A DNA stretch of 64,000 nucleotides from Terriglobales bacterium (GTDB lineage Bacteria; Acidobacteriota; Terriglobia; Terriglobales; Acidobacteriaceae), in NCBI GenBank assembly GCA_035651995.1, contig DASRER010000004.1, positions 1 to 64,000 on the forward strand, read 5' to 3'. The position numbers and the translations under genes are program-made. The number at the start of each line of letters is the position of its first letter. The first letter of the stretch is position 1. The notes beneath the pieces are model-generated. The model was given only the letters and a program-made list of their open reading frames with translations. It was not told the origin of the DNA and made no database searches. Positions 37,733 through 44,950 of the stretch are shown in pieces.

Positions 37733-39202
37733 ATGTCTCGGAAACTGTTCTGCGCCGCCGTGCTGTGCATCATCGCTGGAGTTGGTTTTGCGGACGCCAG
37801 CGAACAGTTGAGCCCTGAAGGATATCGAAAGCTGCTGGAAGCAGCGCGCTCCGGAAATGTGGAGGCGCAAAGGAAGCTGGCAATCGCGACCGACAACGGA
37901 CTGGGCGTGCCGAACGGGGCAGAGCCGGCAGCGTACTGGTACCAGAAAGCGGCGAACGCGGGTGATCCGATGGCGCAAAACGAATTCGGCAACATGCTGA
38001 GCACGGGCCGCGGCGTGGCCCGCGATCCGAGCGCGGCCCTCGGATGGTTCCGCCGCTCGGCGACGACCGAGTTTCTACCGGCGCAATTCAACGTCGCCAT
38101 GGCGTACATAACCGGGCGCGGGACGAGGCAGGACTTCAGCGAGGCGGCAAGGTGGCTGCGTCGATCGGCTGACGCCGGGTTTGCGCCGTCGCAGGCGGCC
38201 CTCGCCCTGGTGGAAGTGATGGGTGTCCTGGGAAAGCCCGATTGCGCGGCGGCAGAGAAGCTGATCGCGAAGGCGACGAGGCGTCCCTCGGGAGTGGCCG
38301 AGTACTACGCGGGCGCGGTTGCGGAGAGCGGTTGCCCGGGCGGCGGCGCTGAGCAGGCGGCGCGGTGGTATGAGCGTGCGGCGGGGCACGGCAACACCGA
38401 AGCCATGTACCACCTGGCCTATCGCTACAGCGAAGGCGAAGGCATGGCGCGCGATGACGCGAAAGCGCTGGCCCTGTTCCGCAAAGCGGCCGAAATGGGT
38501 TACGCCAAGGCGCAGTTCTCCCTGGCGTTGTTCTACCAGAAGGGTCGTGGCGGCCTGCCGGCCGACCTGGCGCAGGCCGAGCGCTGGTATCGCGCCGCGG
38601 CCGAGCAGGATTTTGCCGACGCGCAAGTGAACCTGGGCAGCCTTCTGTTCCGGCGCGCCGTAAGTGCCGAGGAGCAGCGCGAGGCGCGGCAGTGGTTCGC
38701 GCGCGCGGCCGAGCAAGGCTCGATGGAAGGCCAGCTCAACCTGGGGCTCTGCCTGGAAGCAGGATACGGCACAACTCGCGATGTCCGCACGGCGGCGGCC
38801 TGGTACCACAAGGCGGCGGCACAGGGTGACGCCGAAGCGGCGCGGCGGCTGGGAACGCTGCTGCTCTCCGGCGAGGGAGTACCGCGCGACGTCGCCGAGG
38901 GCGTGCGCCAGCTTAGCTTTGCCGCCGAGCACGGCGACACCGTGGCCCAATTCACGCTCGGGCAGATGTACCTGAGCGGCGAGAGTGTGCCGCACGACCA
39001 CGCCATGGCGTTCGCGCTGCTCACGCGCGCCGCCGACGGCGGGCTGGGCAGCGAGCAGATGACATCATCGCTGCGCGCCAAGATGAGCGTGGACGAGCTA
39101 AACCGCGCGCAGCGACTCCTGGCGGAGCATCGCTTCGAGAAGGCAGTCAACGCGGGACCGGCGGGTCCCGCATTTTCCCCAATCAACGAGAGGACCCCAT
39201 GA
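37733..39202 (+). CDS. Exported Sel1-repeat (SLR) protein
   Basis: Protein of 489 residues with a signal peptide (MSRKLFCAAVLCIIAGVGFA). It has about ten Sel1-like repeats of 36-38 residues, recognisable by repeated AxxWYxKAAxxGxxxAQxxLGxxLxxGxGVxxD patterns such as PAAYWYQKAANAGDPMAQNE and AERWYRAAAEQDFADAQVNL. SLR proteins form alpha-solenoid scaffolds that bind proteins and often link envelope events to signalling. The final 4 bases overlap the start of the LytTR gene (ATGA), so the two proteins are made together. ATG 37733 has GGGGAG 6 bases upstream. Confidence 0.9.
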   Translation: MSRKLFCAAVLCIIAGVGFADASEQLSPEGYRKLLEAARSGNVEAQRKLAIATDNGLGVPNGAEPAAYWYQKAANAGDPMAQNEFGNMLSTGRGVARDPSAALGWFRRSATTEFLPAQFNVAMAYITGRGTRQDFSEAARWLRRSADAGFAPSQAALALVEVMGVLGKPDCAAAEKLIAKATRRPSGVAEYYAGAVAESGCPGGGAEQAARWYERAAGHGNTEAMYHLAYRYSEGEGMARDDAKALALFRKAAEMGYAKAQFSLALFYQKGRGGLPADLAQAERWYRAAAEQDFADAQVNLGSLLFRRAVSAEEQREARQWFARAAEQGSMEGQLNLGLCLEAGYGTTRDVRTAAAWYHKAAAQGDAEAARRLGTLLLSGEGVPRDVAEGVRQLSFAAEHGDTVAQFTLGQMYLSGESVPHDHAMAFALLTRAADGGLGSEQMTSSLRAKMSVDELNRAQRLLAEHRFEKAVNAGPAGPAFSPINERTP

Positions 39203-39984
39203 GTCTGCAGGTCTATACCCCCGCTCCCAATGCCGCCACGCACACCGAAATACGCGCGGTGGTGGCGACGGCCCTTTCCGGCTCGGCGGAGCTGCGTTCG
39301 GTGCTGCAACACGATCCTGACGTGCATATCGTGGCCGACTGCCTGCATGCGCAGCAGGCGGCGAACGCCATCCATGAACACGCGCCGGACCTGCTGCTGA
39401 TGGACGCGACGCTGGCGGATGCCGACCACGTGGTGGCGCTGGCGAGCGTGTGCGGCGTGCCGGCCATCCTGGTGACGGGATGCGACTCGCAGAGCGAAGC
39501 ACGCTTTGCGACGGTGGCGCTGGAGTGCCTGCCGCGCGCGTGTCCGGGTGAGCGCGTGGAGGTGGCGCTGCTGCGGGCCAAGTGTGCCGTGCAGCGGGCG
39601 CGGCTGGAATCCATCGCGCAACGCGGCCCGGAAAGGCGTGACGCATCGTCGCCGCCGCTGGAGCGGCTGGTGGTGAAGGCCGATCACGCGCTGATCGTGG
39701 TGCGCGTGGCCGACGTGGACTGGATCCGCTCGGCGGGCAACTATGTTTGGATCCACACCGGCAACCAGTGTTACCGGCTGCGGCACACCATCTCCGGGTT
39801 GTTCGCGCTGCTCAACAGTGGACGGTTCGTGCGCGTGCACCGCTGCGCCATCGTGAACCTCGACCGCGTGGTGCGGTTCCACATTCCGTCGCGCGGAAAT
39901 GCGTACGCGCTGCTGCAAACCGGCGTGCAGTTGCCGCTCAGCCGCGGGTATCGGCGGGCGCTGCGGCAGTTGCAGCACCGGTAG
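39199..39984 (+). CDS. LytTR-type response regulator with degenerate receiver
   Basis: DNA-binding regulator of 261 residues. Residues about 15-125 form a receiver-like domain with the strand-3 aspartate retained (DLLLMDATLADADH) and T in ILVTGCD. The N-terminal acidic pair is missing, and the strand-5 lysine is replaced (ECLPRAC), so phosphorylation by a kinase is doubtful. Residues about 150-260 form a LytTR domain (LVVKADHALIVVRVADVDWI, GNYVWIHTG, RFVRVHRCAIVNLDRV). No histidine kinase is adjacent; instead the gene overlaps an exported Sel1 protein by 4 bp. A terminator-like hairpin at 40019 closes the operon. Confidence 0.85.
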   Translation: MSLQVYTPAPNAATHTEIRAVVATALSGSAELRSVLQHDPDVHIVADCLHAQQAANAIHEHAPDLLLMDATLADADHVVALASVCGVPAILVTGCDSQSEARFATVALECLPRACPGERVEVALLRAKCAVQRARLESIAQRGPERRDASSPPLERLVVKADHALIVVRVADVDWIRSAGNYVWIHTGNQCYRLRHTISGLFALLNSGRFVRVHRCAIVNLDRVVRFHIPSRGNAYALLQTGVQLPLSRGYRRALRQLQHR

Positions 39985-39992
39985 GATTGAAT

Positions 39993-40023
39993 ATCGGGTC
40001 ATCGGGCCAGTGAACATCGGGCC
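39993..40023. repeat. Octameric tandem array (ATCGGGTC family)
   Basis: ATCGGGTC, ATCGGGCC, AGTGAAC, ATCGGGCC in series just after the LytTR stop. The same unit (ATCGGGTA/C) recurs at 49467-49498. Confidence 0.55.
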
Positions 40024-40042
40024 GTCGCGATCGCGGCGGCCC
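40019..40042 (+). terminator. Probable terminator of the Sel1-LytTR operon
   Basis: GGGCCGTCGCGA pairs with TCGCGGCGGCCC (11 of 12) and is followed by CTTTGCTTTG, a moderately T-rich tail. It lies 35 bp after the LytTR stop codon. Confidence 0.55.
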
Positions 40043-40099
40043 TTTGCTTTGCCCCGGCAGTCCGGATCGCGAACGTGGGGCAGGGTCGCTTCGCGAGCG

Positions 40100-40786
40100 C
40101 TATAGTCCTCGGCCGTAGACGGGGATCGCGGCGCCGGTCACGTCTGTTCCTGCCTCGGCCAGCCACAAAATCAGCCTGGCGACGGTTTCCGCCTTCACCC
40201 ACTGGCTCACATCGGCATTCGGCATGGCGGCGCGGTTGGCGGGCGTGTCCATGGTGCCGGGCAGGACGGCGTTCACGCTGATGTTCGCGTCCTTGTTTTC
40301 GCGGGCCGCGGTGCGGACGAGCGAGACCAGAGCAGCCTTTGATGCCGAATATGCGGCCACTCCCGGGCCAGGATCTTCGGCGGCGCGGCTGCCGACGGCG
40401 ATGATGCTGCCGCCACCAAGCCTGCGCATAGCGGCGATGGCGGCGCGCAGCACGTAGAACGCGGCGTCCACGTTGACGGCAAACATGCCTCGAAAGCCGG
40501 CGTCGCTGGTTTCGTGCAGCGGGGGCCCGCCGGCGAACCCGCCCACCAGGTGCGCGACGGCGTCAAGCCGCGAAAAGCGCTTCACCACGTCGTCCACCAC
40601 CACTTGCGCCGCGGCCACGCTGTTCAGTTCCGCGGGAAGCGCAACGAATCGAGGGTGGTTGAAGCTGGCGGCGCTGATCTTGCGCGAGACGCCGACGACG
40701 GTTGCGCCGGCATCGAGAAACGCCCGCGTGACGCTGCTGCCCAGGCCGCCGCCGGCGCCAGTGATAAGGACGATGTTTCCTTGCAT
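40100..40786 (-). CDS. Short-chain dehydrogenase/reductase
   Basis: Classical SDR of 228 residues with the NAD(P)-binding TGAGGGLG motif near the N-terminus, the catalytic Ser in IIAVGSRAA and YSASK (Tyr, Lys). The C-terminus (GAAIPVYGRGL) matches the common VxGxxxxVDGG end in altered form. The substrate is unknown. It lies 79 bp from a dehydrogenase and divergent glucarate genes, so a sugar- or uronate-related oxidation is possible, but nothing in the sequence proves it. ATG 40786 has GGAG upstream. Confidence 0.85.
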   Translation of the reverse strand: MQGNIVLITGAGGGLGSSVTRAFLDAGATVVGVSRKISAASFNHPRFVALPAELNSVAAAQVVVDDVVKRFSRLDAVAHLVGGFAGGPPLHETSDAGFRGMFAVNVDAAFYVLRAAIAAMRRLGGGSIIAVGSRAAEDPGPGVAAYSASKAALVSLVRTAARENKDANISVNAVLPGTMDTPANRAAMPNADVSQWVKAETVARLILWLAEAGTDVTGAAIPVYGRGL

Positions 40787-40835
40787 GCGTTTCTCCCAAG
40801 GTGATTCTACGGGTAGTTCATGGTGGCGTTCATGG

Positions 40836-40872
40836 TGGCGTGCCGGCGGGCAGGGCGCGCGCCCGCTACACG
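40836..40872. repeat. GC-rich hairpin repeat, partial copy D overlapping a gene end
   Basis: GCGTGCCGGCGGGCAGGGCG followed by CGCGCCCGCTACACG corresponds to the second hairpin of the 97-bp element. The TAG stop of the downstream minus-strand dehydrogenase (40866-40868) falls in the conserved GTAGCGGGC part of the repeat, so the element supplies the end of that gene. Confidence 0.55.
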
Positions 40873-42455
40873 ACGGCGGCGCGCGTCCATTCGCCGTCTA
40901 TCATGCGCCAGATGCCGCGCGGATTGTCATCCTTCAATTCGTCGGGCAGCCACTCGGCGGGGAAATTCTGGTAGCAGACTGGGCGCACCCAGCGGCGGAT
41001 GGCGGTGGTTCCCACCGAACTGAAGCGCGAGTCGGTGGTCGCCGGATACGGACCGCCGTGCTGCATGGCCGGGACGACTTCGACACCGGTCGGCACGCCG
41101 CCGAAAACGAGGCGTCCAGCTTTCTGGCGCAGGACGTCGAGCAGGGCGGCGTGCTGGCGAAGGTCAGAGGCGCTGGCGTGAATCGTGACCGTCAACTGGC
41201 CTTCGAGCCGGCGGGCAATTTCGAGCAGGCGCGAGGCGGAATCAGACGCGACGACCAGCGTTTGCGGTCCAAAAAGCTCTTCGTGCAGCTTGCGGTTGCT
41301 GAGGTAGGTCTTCGCGTCGGTGGTGAACACGGCGCCGGTGGCGCCGGCATGCGGCGCGGCCGCGGCAGGAGCACAGGCAGTCGCGATGCCGGTCATTCCG
41401 CCGCGCTCGGCGATGCCGCCACGATACCGCTCGGCAATGCCGGCGTGCAGCATGGTGCCGGCGGGCGTGGCGCCCACGGCCTCGCTTAGTCTTCTGGTGA
41501 ACGCGTCCAGTTCTGCGCCGCCGAGACCGACGGCCAGGCCGGGCTTGGTGCAGAACTGGCCAAGGCCTTGCGTCACTGACCTGGCGAGCGCGTCAGCGAT
41601 TTCGGGACCGCGCTCCTGGAGCGCGCCGGGAAGAACAAAGACCGGGTTCAGGCTGCCCATCTCGGCGAAAACCGGAATCGGGTCCGGACGTGCCGCCGCG
41701 GCGTCAAAGAGAGCGCGGCCCGCGGCGAGCGAGCCGGTGAATCCTACGCCGGACGCGAGCGGATGGCGGACCAGCGACTGTCCGACCGCGGGCGATGGGC
41801 CGTGCACCAGAGAGAAAACGCCGGCCGGCATTCCGCAATCGCGCGCCGCCTGCTGGATCACGCGTCCGGCCAGCTCCGACGCGCCTGGGTGCGCGGGGTG
41901 TCCCTTGGCAACGACGGGGTTTCCGGCAGCGAGCGCGGAAGCGGTGTCACCGCCCGCGACCGAGTAGGCAAAGGGAAAATTGCTGGCGCCGAAAACTACG
42001 ATCGGGCCGATCGGAATGAGCATGCGCCGCAAGTCGGGCTTCGGCGCGGGCGTTCGTTCAGGCTGCGCGCGGTCAATGATCGCGCCCACCCACGAACCCT
42101 CGCGCAGCAGCGCGGCGAACATGCGGAGTTGGGCGCAGGTGCGTCCGCGCTCGGAGACGAGGCGCGGAAGAGGCAGGGCGGTTTCGGCAGCGGCGCGGTC
42201 CAGCAGCTCGTCGCCCAGCTGCTCGAGGCCGGCGGCGATGGCTTCGAGGAAGTCGGCGCGCTGCTCGGGCTTGCGGCTGCGGAAGCCGGCAAATGCCTCG
42301 CCGGCGAGTTCGAGGGCGCGCGAGATTTCGCGCTCGGTCGCCTCGTGATAGGCCGGGGCGAGCTGCTCGCCGGTGGCCGGATTCACTCCATGAAATACGG
42401 TCGCACCTGCGCCGCTCGTTTCACTTCCCAAAATGTTGGCGCCGTGAAGTTCCAT
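40866..42455 (-). CDS. Aldehyde dehydrogenase, 2,5-dioxovalerate (alpha-ketoglutaric semialdehyde) type
   Basis: NADP-type aldehyde dehydrogenase of 529 residues. It shows the features of ketoglutaric-semialdehyde dehydrogenases: IGPIVVFGASNFPFAYSVAG, the cofactor-site GNPVVAKGHPAHPG, the catalytic Glu in VFAEMGSLNPVFVLPG, and the catalytic Cys in GLGQFCTKPGLAVG. It oxidises 2,5-dioxopentanoate to 2-oxoglutarate, the last step of glucarate degradation. The two preceding enzymes are divergent neighbours 71 bp away. ATG 42455 is taken rather than GTG 42464. The C-terminal end lies inside a repeat. Confidence 0.9.
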   Translation of the reverse strand: MELHGANILGSETSGAGATVFHGVNPATGEQLAPAYHEATEREISRALELAGEAFAGFRSRKPEQRADFLEAIAAGLEQLGDELLDRAAAETALPLPRLVSERGRTCAQLRMFAALLREGSWVGAIIDRAQPERTPAPKPDLRRMLIPIGPIVVFGASNFPFAYSVAGGDTASALAAGNPVVAKGHPAHPGASELAGRVIQQAARDCGMPAGVFSLVHGPSPAVGQSLVRHPLASGVGFTGSLAAGRALFDAAAARPDPIPVFAEMGSLNPVFVLPGALQERGPEIADALARSVTQGLGQFCTKPGLAVGLGGAELDAFTRRLSEAVGATPAGTMLHAGIAERYRGGIAERGGMTGIATACAPAAAAPHAGATGAVFTTDAKTYLSNRKLHEELFGPQTLVVASDSASRLLEIARRLEGQLTVTIHASASDLRQHAALLDVLRQKAGRLVFGGVPTGVEVVPAMQHGGPYPATTDSRFSSVGTTAIRRWVRPVCYQNFPAEWLPDELKDDNPRGIWRMIDGEWTRAAVV

Positions 42456-42526
42456 CGCTTTCACGCTAGCGGCAACGGCGGCGAGGCGTCAACTCGGCAT
42501 CGTGTATTCTGTTTTTCTTTTCCGGC

Positions 42527-43837
42527 ATGCGCATCGCCGACCTCAGGGTGCATTCGATCGCGATGGCCGACCCGCCGCTGCGCAGCTCGTACGGGCTGCA
42601 CGCGCCGTACGCGCTGCGCACGATCATCGAGTTGGTGAGCGAAAGCGGCGTCACCGGGATCAGCGAAACGCACGGCGGGGATGCGATCGCGCTCGGGTTC
42701 GCGAAACTGCGCGAAAACGTGATCGGCGCCGATCCCTACCAGCTGGCCGGCCGGCTGACGCCGATGATCGAAGCCGACGCGCAGGGAAGCGCGCTCGATC
42801 GCTCGCAGACTTATCACGTGCCCGGCGAAAACCCGGCCGACGCCGGTGCGCGGCTGTATTCGGCGCTGGAGATCGCATCGCTGGACCTGATCGGAAAATC
42901 GGTGGGCAAGCCGGTGTGCGACCTGGTGGGCGGACGGGTGCGCGACCGCATACCGTTTTCCGCGTATGCGTTCTACAAACACGCCGGCGGGGGCGGCGAA
43001 GGCGACGACGCGCGCGAGGACGAGTACGGCGAAGCGCTCACGCCGCATGCGATCGTGGGGCAGGTGAAGCAGATGATCGCGGCGTACGGTTTTCGCGAGG
43101 TGAAACTCAAGGCGGGCGTTCTCGACTCCGAAGTGGAGATCAAGACGATTCGCCAGCTTCGCGCCGAACTGGGAGCGAAAGTCCCGCTGCGGCTCGATCC
43201 GAATTGCGCGTGGTCGGTGGAGACGTCGGTTGGCGTGGGCAAGGCGCTGGCATTGGAGTTGAGCGATGGCGGCTACCTGGAAGATCCCACGGCTTCAATC
43301 GCGTCAATGGCCGAGGTCCGGCGCGGACTGTTGCAGGCGGGGATCACCACGCCGCTGGCGAGCAACGTGGCGGTGACGTCGTTTGCCGACCTGCCGGAGA
43401 GCGTGAAGAGCGATGCGGTGCAGATCGTGCTCTGCGATCCGCACTACTGGGGCGGCGTGCGGCAGGTGCAGCACCTGGGAAAAGTGTGCCGCGCGTTCGG
43501 ACTCGGGCTCTCCATGCATTCGAACTCACACCTGGGCGTCTCGCTGATGGCGATGGCGCACGCGGCAGCGGCCACGCCGCGCCTGACGTATGCGTGCGAC
43601 ACGCACTATCCGTGGCAAACGGAGCGCGATGAGGTGGTCGCCGGCGGGCGGGTGAAGTTCGTGGACGGCTGCGTGGAAATTCCCGACCGGCCAGGGTTGG
43701 GCGTGGAGCTGGACTACGACCAGTTGGCACGCGGGCGCGAGCGCTACACGAAGTGCAAGTACCGTAAGCGCGACGACGAAGCCGAGATGCGCAAGCGCGT
43801 TGATCCCAACTGGAAGCGCGTGCTGCCGCGCTGGTGA
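42527..43837 (+). CDS. gudD: Glucarate dehydratase
   Basis: Enolase-superfamily dehydratase of 436 residues that converts D-glucarate to 5-dehydro-4-deoxyglucarate. Catalytic features are the KxK motif in FREVKLKAGV, the metal ligand Asp in LRLDPNCAWSVE and the following acidic ligands, and the general-base His in LSMHSNSHLG. Its length and the C-terminal DYDQLARGRERYTKCKYRKR match GudD. ATG 42527 is preceded by a poor ribosome-binding site; a TATTCT at 42505-42510 could be the -10 box. It is followed after 9 bp by kdgD and is divergent from the semialdehyde dehydrogenase, giving the full route to 2-oxoglutarate. Confidence 0.93.
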   Translation: MRIADLRVHSIAMADPPLRSSYGLHAPYALRTIIELVSESGVTGISETHGGDAIALGFAKLRENVIGADPYQLAGRLTPMIEADAQGSALDRSQTYHVPGENPADAGARLYSALEIASLDLIGKSVGKPVCDLVGGRVRDRIPFSAYAFYKHAGGGGEGDDAREDEYGEALTPHAIVGQVKQMIAAYGFREVKLKAGVLDSEVEIKTIRQLRAELGAKVPLRLDPNCAWSVETSVGVGKALALELSDGGYLEDPTASIASMAEVRRGLLQAGITTPLASNVAVTSFADLPESVKSDAVQIVLCDPHYWGGVRQVQHLGKVCRAFGLGLSMHSNSHLGVSLMAMAHAAAATPRLTYACDTHYPWQTERDEVVAGGRVKFVDGCVEIPDRPGLGVELDYDQLARGRERYTKCKYRKRDDEAEMRKRVDPNWKRVLPRW

Positions 43838-43846
43838 GACGGACTT

Positions 43847-44752
43847 ATGGAAGCTGATGCTCTGCGTAAACGCCTGCGGGGCGTGATCGCGTTTCCGGTC
43901 ACGCCGTTCCACCGCGACTTCTCGCTCGACGTCGCCGGCCTGCACTCGAACCTGCGCAAACTGATGGAGCACTCGCTCGCGGCGGTGGTCGCAGCCGGCG
44001 GAACCGGCGAGCTTTACTCGCTGACGCCCGATGAGCACCTGCAAGTGGTGAAGGCGACGGTGGAAGAGGTTGGCGGCCGCGCGCCCGTCATCGCCGGAAC
44101 CGGATTCAATCGGCAGGTTGGGATCGAGCTGGCGCGGAGGGCCGCTGATGCCGGCGCCGACGCGATCCTGGCGCTGCCTCCTTATTATCCGAACGCCGAC
44201 GAGGAGGCCCTGGCGGACTACTACGCGGCCATCGGCGGCGCGACGCCCCTGCCGCTGCTGGTCTACAGCCGCGACTGGGTGAATCCGGGACCGGCGTGGG
44301 TGGAGCGCCTCGCGGAAAAAGTTCCGACGCTTACCGCGTGGAAGGACGGCCAGGGCGACGTGCGGCGCTACGCGCAGATCATCCAGCGCGTGGGCGAACG
44401 CCTGCACTGGATTGGCGGCGCCGGCGACGACTGTGTGCCGCCCTACTACAGCATCGGGCTGCGGGTGTACACGTCGAGCATTGCCACGGTGGCGCCCAAA
44501 CTTTCGCTCAAGCTGCACGAAGCGGCGTCGGCGGGCGACGCCGCAACGCTGCTCGCCCTGATGAACGATTACGTCACGCCGCTTTACGCGCTGCGCGCGC
44601 GCCGCAAAGGGTACGAAGTTACGGTGATGAAGGAGATGATGAATGCCATGGGGCTGGCGGCGGGTCCGGTGCGCCCGCCATTGCCGCCGCTGCGGGCCGA
44701 CGAACTGGCCGAAGTGAAGGCGATGATGGAGCGGTGGAGGGCGTGGCTCTAG
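43847..44752 (+). CDS. kdgD: 5-dehydro-4-deoxyglucarate dehydratase (KDG dehydratase)
   Basis: DHDPS/NAL-superfamily lyase of 301 residues that dehydrates and decarboxylates 5-dehydro-4-deoxyglucarate to 2,5-dioxopentanoate. Visible motifs are the substrate-carboxylate loop AAGGTGELYSLTPDEH, the Tyr of LPPYYPNADEEAL, and the Schiff-base Lys in PTLTAWKDGQGDVRRY, which places it with KdgD rather than DapA. It is encoded 9 bp downstream of gudD and lies opposite the semialdehyde dehydrogenase that uses its product. Confidence 0.93.
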   Translation: MEADALRKRLRGVIAFPVTPFHRDFSLDVAGLHSNLRKLMEHSLAAVVAAGGTGELYSLTPDEHLQVVKATVEEVGGRAPVIAGTGFNRQVGIELARRAADAGADAILALPPYYPNADEEALADYYAAIGGATPLPLLVYSRDWVNPGPAWVERLAEKVPTLTAWKDGQGDVRRYAQIIQRVGERLHWIGGAGDDCVPPYYSIGLRVYTSSIATVAPKLSLKLHEAASAGDAATLLALMNDYVTPLYALRARRKGYEVTVMKEMMNAMGLAAGPVRPPLPPLRADELAEVKAMMERWRAWL

Positions 44753-44800
44753 TTTGTTTCCCGTTGCGCCGAAAAACCAAAAGCTCCCCACCTTTTGCGG

Positions 44801-44890
44801 AGGCGTGCCGGCGGGCGGGGGACGCCCGCCGCTACATCGCGAGCCGCGGCGGTGACTTGTTCGCGGGCGGGGGACGCCCGCGCCCACAGC
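44801..44890. repeat. GC-rich hairpin repeat, copy E
   Basis: GTGCCGGCGGGCGGGGGACG followed by CCCGCCGCTACATCGCGAGC, and then a second half CGCGGGCGGGGGACGCCCGC. The two hairpins have GGGGGA loops instead of AGGG, so this copy belongs to a variant of the family seen at 35313-35482. Confidence 0.6.
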
Positions 44891-44906
44891 GGTTGTAACA
44901 AGACAA

Positions 44907-44930
44907 AGGCCCGGGGTTCCGCCCGGGCCT
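44907..44930 (-). terminator. Terminator of the TonB-dependent receptor gene
   Basis: On the minus strand AGGCCCGGG, a 6-nt loop and CCCGGGCCT form a 9-bp stem followed by TTGTCTTG, 21 bp beyond the receptor stop codon. The stem core GGCCCGGGG is shared with the terminator of the other receptor at 54181. Confidence 0.7.
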
Positions 44931-44950
44931 CAAGTCAAAACCAATCAGGG

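Noticed and set aside
40100-40786. Uronate dehydrogenase for the SDR gene
   Set aside because: The protein is shorter than typical uronate dehydrogenases and shows the classical TGxxxGxG/YxxxK SDR pattern without diagnostic uronate-binding residues I can name. It is left as a generic SDR.
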